Notes: generated by a model not told the origin, from the sequence alone. A stretch of 32,517 nt of DNA from an uncultured Halieaceae bacterium (GCA_913048575.1 CAJWWJ010000006.1:1-32517), one strand, 5' to 3'; positions 1 through 9,576 are shown, counted from the first letter of the stretch. A program made the numbers and translations.

Positions 1-1354
1 TGTCGACGTAGTCACTATCGCGCTGCTCCACTCTGGCACCCACGAAGCCCGCTAGTTGAGCATTAATATCATGGTTAATCTGCCCAAATAGCGCGGTTGT
101 GAGAGTGTCGATGTCGCTATGAAAGGGTGAAGAGAGGTACGTGTAATCGCGACGGAGCGCTTCACTTTCTTCTCGGGCATACACGCCCAGCGCCCAACGG
201 GTCGATCTTGGAATGTCCGATTGTAGCCGCCATTCGGCACTGCTCATGGATCGATCGCGGCGGTACTGATCAAAGGAGCTGTATTCCCAGCCGGGAGCAA
301 TACCGACATAACTCCAGTCTTCGTCATAGCTGTAGGTGCTGAGCGTTTTGGCATGACTCATTTGCAGCAGACTGTCGTATGCACCGCCGCGGTACTCCCA
401 ATTCAAACGGGCCGCTTTTAAGGTGAGGTCATCCTCGCCCGGCTCATCAGAGAGCGTTGAGCGGGTATTGTCTAATGAAAAAGCGTCATAGCCGTTGTCG
501 ATATCGGTGTAATACGCAGCGACTTCGAGGGCGTGCTTTGTGGCTTGCCACCGGAGCGCCGCTCGACCTGTTAGCTCATCTCGCTGATTGGTATCGTCTC
601 GATCTAGCCATTGGTTGTCGACGAAGCCATCACTTTGAAACTGCTGAACGGCGATTCGTCCGCTCACGCCGTCTCCAAGCGTGCCACCCAATCGTGCGCC
701 GATTTGTCTACCGCCGTTATTTTCGACGCCTGCGGTTGCCTCGCGTATCGCATTATCAGTGGCTGCGCTGCGTAATGCGATGAGCCCCGCTAATGCATTG
801 GCCCCCATCAGAGTACCCTGAGGCCCCCGCAGAATTTCGACTTGCTGGAGATCGTAGAGCGTCAACGCGCCTCCCGAGCCGCTGAGATCAATGCCATCGA
901 GCAGAACGCCGACTGATGGATTGATTGGCTCGACAAATTGGCTGCGTTCACCAATACCGCGAATTTGAAAAAAGCGATTGCGAGACGCACCTGAAGAGCT
1001 AGCGACATTAGGAGCCAGAGAGATCATGTTTTCGAGGTGGACTGCGCCGCGTTGCTGCCTGTGTTGCTCAGCCAGTACTGTCGCACTGAGGGCGGGGGAG
1101 GCCTCAGTCAATAGGGTCGCTGTGACGGTAACCTCTTCCAGAGCGCCCGTCGAACCCTCGGCTAGGGTCCAGCCCAGTAGACCAATGAAGCTAAACAGAT
1201 ACGAATACTTCCGACCTTGGATGCTCACTCTGCGAGTTGCTGGCTGGAGCTTGGTATGGCCGTTGCCTAAGCATTCAGTGAAGCCACGGGATGAGTCGCC
1301 CGTCGAATCATATGGGGTCGGCATGGTGCAAAAGGAAGTGATCATTGGTAACAC
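1..1354 (-). CDS. TonB-dependent outer membrane receptor, N-terminal part; C-terminus lies beyond the left edge; probable thiamin/thiamin-precursor receptor
   Basis: Manual reverse-complement translation gives an open frame absent from the ORF track because it has no stop in the window. It contains ...EEVTVTATLL...ENMISLAPNVASSSGASRNRFFQIRGIGERSQFVEPINPSVGVLLDGIDLSGSGGALTLYDLQQVEILRGPQGTLMGANALAGLIAL..., a typical TonB-receptor plug. Likely GTG start at 1354 with AGGAGAG about 6 nt upstream; ATG alternatives at 1345 and 1324. Confidence 0.9.
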   Translation of the reverse strand, partial: MLPMITSFCTMPTPYDSTGDSSRGFTECLGNGHTKLQPATRRVSIQGRKYSYLFSFIGLLGWTLAEGSTGALEEVTVTATLLTEASPALSATVLAEQHRQQRGAVHLENMISLAPNVASSSGASRNRFFQIRGIGERSQFVEPINPSVGVLLDGIDLSGSGGALTLYDLQQVEILRGPQGTLMGANALAGLIALRSAATDNAIREATAGVENNGGRQIGARLGGTLGDGVSGRIAVQQFQSDGFVDNQWLDRDDTNQRDELTGRAALRWQATKHALEVAAYYTDIDNGYDAFSLDNTRSTLSDEPGEDDLTLKAARLNWEYRGGAYDSLLQMSHAKTLSTYSYDEDWSYVGIAPGWEYSSFDQYRRDRSMSSAEWRLQSDIPRSTRWALGVYAREESEALRRDYTYLSSPFHSDIDTLTTALFGQINHDINAQLAGFVGARVEQRDSDYVD

Positions 1355-1355
1355 G

Positions 1356-1381
1356 GTCTCTCCTCAGAGCTGAGCGGAGAC
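1356..1381 (-). promoter_or_regulatory. Candidate RBS-sequestering hairpin between riboswitch and receptor start
   Basis: Minus strand GTCTCCGCTCAGCTCTGAGGAGAGAC: GTCTC pairs with GAGAC and CTC(AG) with (CT)GAG, enclosing the SD AGGAGAG just upstream of GTG 1354. Confidence 0.5.
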
Positions 1382-1414
1382 GAGTGCAGGGGGTATGGGA
1401 CAAAAGCGTCACGC

Positions 1415-1500
1415 CACCTGTTCCCTCCGCCGGTATGATCCGGATCAGGTTCAACGGGTTTGCCGATTAGGCATCTCAGGCGTGTGCCGCCCCGCAGGTC
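1415..1500 (-). promoter_or_regulatory. TPP riboswitch (thi-box aptamer) in the leader of the TonB-dependent receptor
   Basis: Minus strand reads GACCTGCGGGGCGGCACACGCCTGAGATGCCTAATCGGCAAACCCGTTGAACCTGATCCGGATCATACCGGCGGAGGGAACAGGTGG. It has the conserved CTGAGA and ACC-CGTTGAACCTGATCCGGATCATACCGGCGGAGGGA core; terminal ACCTG/CAGGT can form P1. Confidence 0.95.
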
Positions 1501-1687
1501 CGATTAATTTAGCATAACCAGATTGAATCTCAAGGTAAGGTGTTGTTGGTAAGTGTCTGCTAAGAACCTCGTTCTTTCGTGAATAACCGTACTGTTCGTA
1601 ACGGTATTCTCAAGGCGTAACGCGAGTATTTTGGATACCTAGAGCGTATGATAACCGGCAAGGAGTAGCCGGACGTAGCGCAAGATT

Positions 1688-2728
1688 GTGAATACTGTTG
1701 AGCAGCGCAGGTGGAAAGTGCAAATTCAAGGAATGATGGCGTCAGCCGAGATACGTTTGCGTCGCATTTGGCAGCGGCTCGCGCGCGATCCTGTTGCCTT
1801 GAAGCGGGTCCAAGACGCGCTCATTATTCTTCTGGTGCTCTGGTCTCTCCTGAGTGTGAGCCAATTAATGTGGATTCCCTGGCGTGCCAGTGCCATTGAA
1901 TCGGTACCTGCTTTGGCATTGAACCCACCTCAGTCTTCTGCTCAGCTTGGATTGGTGGTTGTCGATACGAGTGCGGTCATCGGGACAGGTGTGTTTGGGG
2001 GGATCCCAGACGAACTAGACGCTTCCCCAGGGGCCAATGAGTCCTCGGATAATCGTGATGGGATAGAGCGAAATGCGGCAGAAACGCGATTGCCTTTGAC
2101 CTTAACGGGGATTGTGGCCTTGACAGAGGACGGCTTGGGGAGTGCGGTGATCAGGGTGAACGGAGCGGAGCAGGTCTATGCTGTTGGGGATAGTTTGCCA
2201 GCTTCTGGTCAAGTGACTTTGGCAAAAGTAATGCCACAAACCATCGTCATCGATAACAATGGGACTTACGAGCTGTTAACGTTGTACGAGGGCGTGGGCC
2301 TGGTGGTGCCCACGACACCATCGAGAGCAGGACCCGCAAGGCAGCCTAACAGCGCAATCGGTGCGCCTCGGCCTGAGGCACAAGCGCCGATTGCAAGTGA
2401 GGCTGAGCGAAGCGAAGTAGCCCAGCGTTACCGACGGGCGCTCTACGAGAGCCCCGAGGCATTGGCCAGTTTGTTGACGGTTTCGCCGGTGCAGGCCGAT
2501 GGTGCGATCATCGGGTATCGCATCAGTCCCAGCAAAGAACGTGCTGCTTTTGACGCGCTGGGTTTTAAGACAGGCGATGTGGTGACGGCGGTCAATGGCC
2601 TTTCACTGAGTGACACGACTAACACGCTAAAACTATACACACTGATGAAAGAGGCCACCGAAGCGACATTTGATATGACGAGAGAGGGTGGCAACGTGAC
2701 AATCAATGTTGATTTAACGAACCGTTAA
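1688..2728 (+). CDS. gspC: Type II secretion system protein GspC (inner membrane, HR domain plus C-terminal PDZ-like region)
   Basis: Single N-terminal TM, HR-like LTLTGIVAL...AVIRVNGAEQVYAVGDSL, PDZ-like C-terminus, first gene of a gsp operon. Start codon uncertain (GTG 1688 has a poor SD). Confidence 0.9.
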   Translation: MNTVEQRRWKVQIQGMMASAEIRLRRIWQRLARDPVALKRVQDALIILLVLWSLLSVSQLMWIPWRASAIESVPALALNPPQSSAQLGLVVVDTSAVIGTGVFGGIPDELDASPGANESSDNRDGIERNAAETRLPLTLTGIVALTEDGLGSAVIRVNGAEQVYAVGDSLPASGQVTLAKVMPQTIVIDNNGTYELLTLYEGVGLVVPTTPSRAGPARQPNSAIGAPRPEAQAPIASEAERSEVAQRYRRALYESPEALASLLTVSPVQADGAIIGYRISPSKERAAFDALGFKTGDVVTAVNGLSLSDTTNTLKLYTLMKEATEATFDMTREGGNVTINVDLTNR

Positions 2729-2732
2729 CAGG

Positions 2733-4742
2733 ATGACCGTGATAAGAAATCGTTCCACCGTATTTTCCTTGCGCACGTTACGCGGCATAGCGGCGGCCAT
2801 CTTTTTATTGGTCACGCCCGATTTAGCGGCGCAAGAATATACGGTCAATCTGAAAGATACGGATATTCAAGAGTTCATTAAGTTTGTCGCCGATGTCACG
2901 GGCACCACTATGGTGGTGGATCCAAATGTGAAGGGGAAGGTGCGGGTCATTTCGTCTAAACCCGTCACGCAGTCAGAACTCTACGATCTATTCCTTTCTA
3001 TCCTTGATGTGCAAGGTTATACCGCGGTGAGGAGTGGACAGGTCGTGAGGATTGTCCCGAGCAAAGATGCGCGCTCTTCCCCCGTGCCGCTGATGGAAAA
3101 TCAAGATTTGCTGGGCAATGACGAATATGTGACCCAAGTGATTCGGCTCGACAATATATCAGCGGCTAAGTTGATTCCTGTATTGAGGCCCTTAGTGCCG
3201 CAGCAGGCGCACATGGCGGCCTATGCGCCGAGCAACGCCATCATTATCTCGGATATTCGTTCCAACATTGGTCGTATTGTCGAGATCATTGAGCGGATGG
3301 ATCGATCCGCGATTCAAACAACAGAGATTATCCGACTCAAGTATGGCGTGTCCGAAGATGTCGTCAGTATGCTCAATACGCTTGAGAAAGCGCGACAGGG
3401 AGAGGGGGCTGAGGCTAATAAAGACGTGATTCTGGTTGCGGACAAACGCACCAATAGTGTGGTGGTCACTGCTGACGAAATGTCCGTTGAGCGGATTCGA
3501 AAATTGGTCGCTTATTTCGACTCGCCGTTAGAACAGTCTGGCAATGTTCGGGTGGTCTATTTGGAGTACGCCGACGCCACTGAAACGGCAGAGGTGTTGA
3601 CACGCGTGATGCAAAATATCGCTCGTCTAGAGGCGGGAGGCACTCAGCGCAACGGTGGCGAATCAACCATTGAGGCGGATGCTGGCACCAATAGCCTCAT
3701 CATCACTGCCGACACCGACGAAATGGCTGCATTAGAATCGGTCATCGCGAGGCTGGATATCCGCCGTGCGCAGGTCTTGATCGAAGCCATCATTGTCGAA
3801 ATGGAAATGACAGAGGGGCAGGAATTGGGACTGCAGTGGTTGTTTGCCAATGACAGTGGCCTTTATGGCGGTAATATCAGTAATAGCACAGCCCAACAGA
3901 GGCGTAACGCAGAACTGGCCGGCGCGCTGCTGCCTGATAACGGTTCGGAAGTGATTGATACACGGAGCGTAGCGGGCGCATTGGCCAGCACACCGGGGGC
4001 GACGCTTGGATGGGGCATGGTGGATGAATCGCTGACCATGACGGTCATTCTGAATGCACTCGAAACCCAAGGGAATGCGAATATCTTATCGACGCCGAGT
4101 CTGCTGACCCTCGACAACGAAGAGGCGTTTATTACCGTAGGGCAAGAGGTGCCTTTCGTGACGGGGTCGTACACCAATACGGGTTCTGCGAATGGTGCGT
4201 CAAACCCCTTTCAGACAATAGAGCGCCAGAGTGTCGGTATTACTTTAAAAGTGACGCCGCAGATTAATGAGGGTGATTCAGTCGTCTTGGATATTGTTCA
4301 AGAGGTGTCGAGTATCTCGGCGCAAATTTTGGCTGCCTCGGATGTGATCACCAATGAGCGCAAAATCGAGACCAAAGTATTGGCAAACGACAGCGATATT
4401 TTAGTGCTGGGTGGGTTGGTCAAAGATGACGTGCAGGATTCAACCCAAGGGATACCGCTTTTGTCAGATATTCCCTTGCTGGGTCGGCTTTTCCGCAATG
4501 ATGTTGTGTCGGTAACTAAGTCTAACTTGTTGGTATTTATCCGTCCTACCATTATTCGAGATGATCAGGATTTGGCAGGTGCCACGGCTGAGAAGTATCG
4601 TTTTATTCGCGACAAGCAGCTGCAGCGAAGAGAGAGAGGTCTGATGTTTCTGGACGATGGGAGTTTGCCGGTCTTGCCCACTTGGGAAGAGCAGATACAG
4701 CAGCTGCCTGAAGTGCCGTTGGATACTGCAGAGGGCGAGTGA
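2733..4742 (+). CDS. gspD: Type II secretion system secretin GspD
   Basis: Signal peptide, N0-N3 repeats (VNLKDTDIQEFIKFVADVTGTTMVVDPNVKGKV), secretin domain with VPFVTGSYTNTG and GGLVKDDVQDSTQGIPLLSDIPLLGRLFRN. Confidence 0.97.
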   Translation: MTVIRNRSTVFSLRTLRGIAAAIFLLVTPDLAAQEYTVNLKDTDIQEFIKFVADVTGTTMVVDPNVKGKVRVISSKPVTQSELYDLFLSILDVQGYTAVRSGQVVRIVPSKDARSSPVPLMENQDLLGNDEYVTQVIRLDNISAAKLIPVLRPLVPQQAHMAAYAPSNAIIISDIRSNIGRIVEIIERMDRSAIQTTEIIRLKYGVSEDVVSMLNTLEKARQGEGAEANKDVILVADKRTNSVVVTADEMSVERIRKLVAYFDSPLEQSGNVRVVYLEYADATETAEVLTRVMQNIARLEAGGTQRNGGESTIEADAGTNSLIITADTDEMAALESVIARLDIRRAQVLIEAIIVEMEMTEGQELGLQWLFANDSGLYGGNISNSTAQQRRNAELAGALLPDNGSEVIDTRSVAGALASTPGATLGWGMVDESLTMTVILNALETQGNANILSTPSLLTLDNEEAFITVGQEVPFVTGSYTNTGSANGASNPFQTIERQSVGITLKVTPQINEGDSVVLDIVQEVSSISAQILAASDVITNERKIETKVLANDSDILVLGGLVKDDVQDSTQGIPLLSDIPLLGRLFRNDVVSVTKSNLLVFIRPTIIRDDQDLAGATAEKYRFIRDKQLQRRERGLMFLDDGSLPVLPTWEEQIQQLPEVPLDTAEGE

Positions 4743-4748
4743 CCTCAC

Positions 4749-6272
4749 ATGACGGAATCAACCCTCGCGACGCAAGCAGTCTCTGACCCCCCGCCACGCG
4801 GGCCCGTATCGGGCATACCCTTTGCCTTTGCACAAAACTGTAATGTACTGCTGGAGCGCACCAGCGGAGCCCTCGTTTTGTATTACGTTGCCCCCATGGC
4901 CCCTGAAGTGCTGCTTGAGGTGCGTCGTTATACGGGAGAGGTGTTCTCTCTCGAGGCGTTAGATGACGCTGCTTTTCGTCAGAGGTTGACCGTTTCATAC
5001 CAGCGCACTCAAAACGAAGCGGCACAGATGGCGGATGACCTGTCTTCCGATATTGATCTGTCACGCTTGGTGGATGAGCTCCCCGACGTGGGGGATCTGA
5101 TGGATGCAGAAGACGATGCGCCGATCATTCGGCTTATTAACGCCATTTTGTCTCAGGCGGTGAAAGAGCAAGCCTCCGATATCCATATTGAAACCTTTGA
5201 GGAACGGCTGAGTGTCCGTTATCGCATTGACGGTGTATTGACCGAAATACTCTCACCTAAAAGGATGCTGGCGCCGCTGCTCGTATCACGCTTGAAAGTG
5301 ATGGCTAAACTCGACATCGCTGAAAAACGAGTGCCACAAGATGGCCGAATCTCGGTGCGAATAGCAGGTCATGGTATCGATATCCGCATGTCTACGATCC
5401 CCTCTGCATTTGGTGAAAGAGTCGTGTTGCGGCTGCTGGATAAACAGGCGGGACAGTTGAATCTGAGTGAATTGCGCATGAATGAGCAGGTCGATCAGAC
5501 CTACCGCAGTGCGTTAGCGAGTCCACACGGCATTATTTTGGTGACGGGACCCACGGGATCTGGCAAAACCACAACGTTATATGCAGGCCTGTCGAGTATC
5601 AATGAAACGTCACGCAACATTTTGACGATTGAAGATCCCGTTGAGTATATGTTGCCAGGGGTGGGGCAAACGCAGGTCAATACAAAGGTCGATATGACCT
5701 TCGCTCGCGGTTTGCGCGCGATTCTCCGCCAAGACCCAGACATTGTCATGGTGGGTGAAATTCGCGACCTTGAAACGGCGGAAATTGCCGTGCAAGCGTC
5801 ATTGACTGGGCACCTTGTCCTATCGACTTTGCATACCAACACCGCGATTGGTGCCGTCACGCGTCTCCGCGATATGGGAGTAGAGCCTTTCTTACTGTCC
5901 TCTAGTTTGCTCTGTGTGATGGCCCAGCGTTTAGTGAGGCTCTTATGCACTGAGTGTCGGCAGCCTTATGAGCCTGATGAAGTCGAGCGGGAGCGTTTGT
6001 CGATTGCTGATGGTTCTGGTTCAGCGGTGCTTTATCGTCCCCGAGGTTGTGAACACTGCAATATGACAGGTTACCGCGGACGGATGGGTATTTATGAGTC
6101 GATCGTCATCGGGGACGAATTGCGGGAGGCGATTCACAGAGGGGATGGCGAGCAGACATTGCTGCGCATTGCTCGCGAACAGAGCCCTGGCATTCAAGCC
6201 GATGGTCGTTGGCGCATTATCAGTGGTGAGACAAGCTTAGAAGAAGTGCTTCGCGTGACAGCGGTCAATTAG
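4749..6272 (+). CDS. gspE: Type II secretion system ATPase GspE
   Basis: Walker A GPTGSGKTTTLYA, Asp/His boxes, Walker B QDPDIVMVGEIRD, CxxC...CxxC zinc motif (LCTEC...CEHCNMTGYRGR). Confidence 0.97.
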   Translation: MTESTLATQAVSDPPPRGPVSGIPFAFAQNCNVLLERTSGALVLYYVAPMAPEVLLEVRRYTGEVFSLEALDDAAFRQRLTVSYQRTQNEAAQMADDLSSDIDLSRLVDELPDVGDLMDAEDDAPIIRLINAILSQAVKEQASDIHIETFEERLSVRYRIDGVLTEILSPKRMLAPLLVSRLKVMAKLDIAEKRVPQDGRISVRIAGHGIDIRMSTIPSAFGERVVLRLLDKQAGQLNLSELRMNEQVDQTYRSALASPHGIILVTGPTGSGKTTTLYAGLSSINETSRNILTIEDPVEYMLPGVGQTQVNTKVDMTFARGLRAILRQDPDIVMVGEIRDLETAEIAVQASLTGHLVLSTLHTNTAIGAVTRLRDMGVEPFLLSSSLLCVMAQRLVRLLCTECRQPYEPDEVERERLSIADGSGSAVLYRPRGCEHCNMTGYRGRMGIYESIVIGDELREAIHRGDGEQTLLRIAREQSPGIQADGRWRIISGETSLEEVLRVTAVN

Positions 6273-6276
6273 CGCT

Positions 6277-7497
6277 ATGCCTGCATTCCGTTATCAAGCG
6301 CTCAACAGTGGAGGTAAGCTGGTTAAAGGCGTATTGGAGGGCGACTCTGATCGTCAGGTTCGGAGTGTGCTGCGCCAAAAGCAGTTACGCCCAGTTGAGA
6401 TAACAGTGGCTCTGGGTGCGTCAGGTATTCGAGACTCTGGTCGTTTTCGATTGCGCAATCGCCGTCTCAGCGCTGGGGAGCTGGCTTTGATAACGCGCCA
6501 AATGTCTACCTTGGTCGCCTCGGCGCTGCCCCTAGATGAGTGCTTACAAGCGGTCGCGGAACAAAGCCGCCGGTCTGCTGTGAAATCGATGATGTTACAG
6601 ATCCGCTCTAAGGTATCGGAGGGCCACACGTTGGCACACTCTCTGAACCAATTTCCGCAAGCCTTTGGAGAAATGTATCGCGCGATGGTGAACGCCGGAG
6701 AGGAGGCGGGGCAGCTTGCTCCAGTGCTAGAACAGTTGGCGCATTATACTGAGACTCGCCAGCACACCGCTCAAAAACTTCAGATGGCGCTCATCTACCC
6801 CATCGTATTAATTGTTGTGGCGATAGCGGTGGTTGCTGCACTCATGATTTTTGTTGTGCCTGAGTTGATCGGTATTTTCGCGCACAGCAAAAAAGCGCTG
6901 CCGCCACTGACCGTTGGTTTGATTTGGCTTAGTGATTTTTTACGAGACTACGCGGTGTATTGTCTGATCGGTTTGGCAGGGTCGATATGGCTTTTTCGGC
7001 GAGCCCTTCGAGATACCCAGCGGCGTAAAAAATGGCACCAACTTTTATTGCGTATTCCTGGTTTACGGGGTGTATTTGTCGCACTCGATAGCGCTCGTTT
7101 CGCGTCAACACTGAGTATTTTAATGGCGTCGGGTGTCCCCCTGATACACGCTTTGCGGATCGCAGGGTCAGTCATGACCAACTTGGTGATGCGACAGGCA
7201 AGTGGGACGGTGTCTGTCAAAGTGCAGGAGGGGTCCAGCCTGAGTCGTGCATTGTCACAGGAGGTGTTTTTTCCACCTATGATGGTTCATATGGTGGCGT
7301 CGGGTGAGGCCAGCGGCGATCTAGAAAAAATGTTGGAGCGTTCAGCAACCAACCAAGAGCGTGAGCTCGAAATGACGCTGGGCGCCATCATGGGACTATT
7401 AGAGCCCGCAATGGTGGTATTAATGGGTGGCTTAGTGCTAACCATCGTGCTCGCCATTTTGCTGCCGATTTTTGATCTGAATACGATGGTGAGGTGA
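6277..7497 (+). CDS. gspF: Type II secretion system inner membrane protein GspF
   Basis: MPAFRYQALNSGGKLVKGVLEGDSDRQVRSVLRQKQLRPVEI plus duplicated GspF domain and multiple TM segments. Confidence 0.96.
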   Translation: MPAFRYQALNSGGKLVKGVLEGDSDRQVRSVLRQKQLRPVEITVALGASGIRDSGRFRLRNRRLSAGELALITRQMSTLVASALPLDECLQAVAEQSRRSAVKSMMLQIRSKVSEGHTLAHSLNQFPQAFGEMYRAMVNAGEEAGQLAPVLEQLAHYTETRQHTAQKLQMALIYPIVLIVVAIAVVAALMIFVVPELIGIFAHSKKALPPLTVGLIWLSDFLRDYAVYCLIGLAGSIWLFRRALRDTQRRKKWHQLLLRIPGLRGVFVALDSARFASTLSILMASGVPLIHALRIAGSVMTNLVMRQASGTVSVKVQEGSSLSRALSQEVFFPPMMVHMVASGEASGDLEKMLERSATNQERELEMTLGAIMGLLEPAMVVLMGGLVLTIVLAILLPIFDLNTMVR

Positions 7498-7503
7498 TAA
7501 ACA

Positions 7504-7935
7504 GTGAGTAAATTGAAAGGCTTCTCGTTGATTGAGATTCTGGTGGTTCTGGTGATTATGGGGCTGCTCATCAGTGTGGTCGCACCGACGGTACTCAACA
7601 GTGCTGACGACGCTCGGATTCAAAAAGCCCAGGCTGACTTTAAGTCAATCGAAACGGCACTGAAAATTTATCGACTGGATAATTTTGTGTATCCCAGCAC
7701 AGAGCAAGGGCTAGAGGCATTGGTGAGTCCGAGTACGCTCGCTCCGGAACCGCGCAACTTCAAGCGAGGAGGCTACCTGTCAGAATTACCACTAGACCCT
7801 TGGGGACGCCCTTACTTATACCTCTCTCCCGGCGAATATCGCGAGACTGATATCTACTCTTTGGGTGCTGATGGCTTGCCTGGAGGAGAGAATCAAAACG
7901 CCGACATCGGTAATTGGAACGAGGGTGAAGGTTAG
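7504..7935 (+). CDS. gspG: Major pseudopilin GspG
   Basis: Prepilin motif KG^FSLIEILVVLVIMGLL; C-terminal YPSTEQGLEAL...DPWGRPYLYLSPGE...DIYSLGADG. Confidence 0.97.
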   Translation: MSKLKGFSLIEILVVLVIMGLLISVVAPTVLNSADDARIQKAQADFKSIETALKIYRLDNFVYPSTEQGLEALVSPSTLAPEPRNFKRGGYLSELPLDPWGRPYLYLSPGEYRETDIYSLGADGLPGGENQNADIGNWNEGEG

Positions 7936-7963
7936 CGGCGTCGCCGTCACATCACTTTCGGGT

Positions 7964-8524
7964 ATGTCTTCTGTCACGCCACGTGGGTTTAGCTTCATCG
8001 AATTGCTGGTGGCGATACTTGTCATCGTATTACTGACCGGGGTGGTCAGTCTTAATGTTGGGCGTGGCGGTGCAGAATTACAGCTGGATGGCGAGGTCCG
8101 ATATCTCGCAAATTTACTGTCGTTTTCTGGTGATGAGGCGGAACTGTCTGCCGCCGACCATGGTTTGTTAATAGCCTTTGACTCCACCGCTCGAAACACA
8201 CGATATCAGGGTATTTGGTTGCGGCGCTTTGAACAGGGTTGGGCGTCGCCCCGTGCCGGCACGGAGGTGTTTGTGCCTTTTGTCTTTATGGCAGGCACTG
8301 AGCTACTGCTGAATTTAGAAGGGCAGCCCAGCGTCGAGATCCCTGTCTATGATCCGACTCTCAAAACGGCACCACAAATTATCATGTGGGCGGGAGGCGA
8401 AGTGACACCGGGATCAATCGAATGGCTCGATGATCTCACTGGTGAACTGTTGTATCGACTCGAGTGGGATTTATTGGGTCGTATGAACTTGTTGCCCAAT
8501 GGGGAGCCACCCATTGAGGAGTAA
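7964..8524 (+). CDS. gspH: Minor pseudopilin GspH
   Basis: Prepilin motif RG^FSFIELLVAILVIVLL. Track ORF begins at 7865, but internal ATG 7964 (MSSVTPRGFSF) fits a short prepilin leader. Confidence 0.88.
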   Translation: MSSVTPRGFSFIELLVAILVIVLLTGVVSLNVGRGGAELQLDGEVRYLANLLSFSGDEAELSAADHGLLIAFDSTARNTRYQGIWLRRFEQGWASPRAGTEVFVPFVFMAGTELLLNLEGQPSVEIPVYDPTLKTAPQIIMWAGGEVTPGSIEWLDDLTGELLYRLEWDLLGRMNLLPNGEPPIEE

Positions 8525-8933
8525 CCGCTTATCTCGTCCATCTCGCAATCGAGCCTTTACCTTGGTAGAGGTGATGGTGGCGTTGGCAGTGGTAGCGATA
8601 GCGGTCCCTGCACTCTTGCTCACTTTATCTCAGCAGATTGATGGAACGCGTTACTTGCAAGATCGTATTCAAGCGCAGTGGATTGCAGCAAACCGACTTG
8701 CTGAGTTGCGCTTGGTCGCGGCCGCGAAGGGAACGCTACAAACTGGCCTGATTACAGGCAGTGAGGAAATGGCGGGCCGCATTTGGTACTGGTGGAGTGA
8801 GAGTGAAGGCACTCAGGTTCCTGGCTTTTTTCGCTACGAAGTGACTGTTTCGGACAGTGAAGATGGATTCACCACGCCTTTACATGTATTGGACGGCTAC
8901 GTGACTGTGGTGCGAGCGAATCGTGGGCGTTAG
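8499..8933 (+). CDS. gspI: Minor pseudopilin GspI
   Basis: Prepilin motif RA^FTLVEVMVALAVVAIAVPALL; position between gspH and gspJ. Confidence 0.9.
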   Translation: MGSHPLRSNRLSRPSRNRAFTLVEVMVALAVVAIAVPALLLTLSQQIDGTRYLQDRIQAQWIAANRLAELRLVAAAKGTLQTGLITGSEEMAGRIWYWWSESEGTQVPGFFRYEVTVSDSEDGFTTPLHVLDGYVTVVRANRGR

Positions 8934-9576
8934 GCGAACCAGCTTAGGCTTCACGCTGATAGAAGTGCTGGTGGCTATGGCCATTACCGCGTTGATTTCG
9001 GTGGTGGCATATAGTGCTTTGTCGTCAGCCCTGTCTGGTGCCGAGAGCGTGCGCAGTGCGACGGTTCGAGCACAACAAATTAATCAAACGCTGACTTTGC
9101 TATCGCGTGATATTCGTCAAGTGGTCAATCGATCGATAGTCGACGAGTTCGATCAACGAGCACCGGCGTTGAGCGGGGGTGTGCTCTCACGTTACCCGCT
9201 CACTTTGACGCGAGCAGGCTGGCATAACTCAACTGGCGCGCCACGCAGCACGTTGCAGCGCGTGCGCTGGTGGATAGAGGACGACGCGCTCTGGCGAGCG
9301 CATTTCCCTGTATTAGACCGAACGCCAGGCACAGAGGCAATCGAGACTGCCATGCTGGATGACGTGGTAGGGTTTGAGGTGCGGTTCTTGCCGGCGATTG
9401 CTGAGTTGAAGAGCGATCGCGATGACGTGATCGATGATCGCAACTGGCGCGACAATTGGACCTTGGACGTATCGCAACCGGGTCTTGAATTGCCCACCCC
9501 CGCTGCTATCGAGATTGTGCTGGAGTTGGCGAGGGCGGGTAAGATAAGGAGGCTTTATGTGCTGCCGTCCTCTTAA
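8923..9576 (+). CDS. gspJ: Minor pseudopilin GspJ
   Basis: Prepilin motif LG^FTLIEVLVAMAITALISVVAYSAL; GspJ-like body. Confidence 0.92.
   Translation: MGVRRTSLGFTLIEVLVAMAITALISVVAYSALSSALSGAESVRSATVRAQQINQTLTLLSRDIRQVVNRSIVDEFDQRAPALSGGVLSRYPLTLTRAGWHNSTGAPRSTLQRVRWWIEDDALWRAHFPVLDRTPGTEAIETAMLDDVVGFEVRFLPAIAELKSDRDDVIDDRNWRDNWTLDVSQPGLELPTPAAIEIVLELARAGKIRRLYVLPSS

Noticed and set aside
127-1373. Plus-strand ORFs 127..342, 457..783 and 978..1373
   Set aside because: They lie antisense to the TonB-dependent receptor frame (and its leader for the end of 978..1373); translations resemble no family.
1656-1673. Hairpin CCGGC-AAGGAGTA-GCCGG with an SD-like loop upstream of gspC
   Set aside because: The SD-like AAGGAG is about 22 nt from GTG 1688 with no ATG/GTG/TTG at normal spacing, so a regulatory role cannot be supported.
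3466-5064. Minus-strand ORFs inside gspD/gspE (for example 3466..3666, 3732..4070, 3863..4177, 4603..5064)
   Set aside because: Antisense shadows of strongly supported gsp genes.
7865-7963. N-terminal extension of gspH in the ORF track
   Set aside because: It overlaps gspG and would give an overlong prepilin leader; ATG 7964 fits the short-leader prepilin rule.
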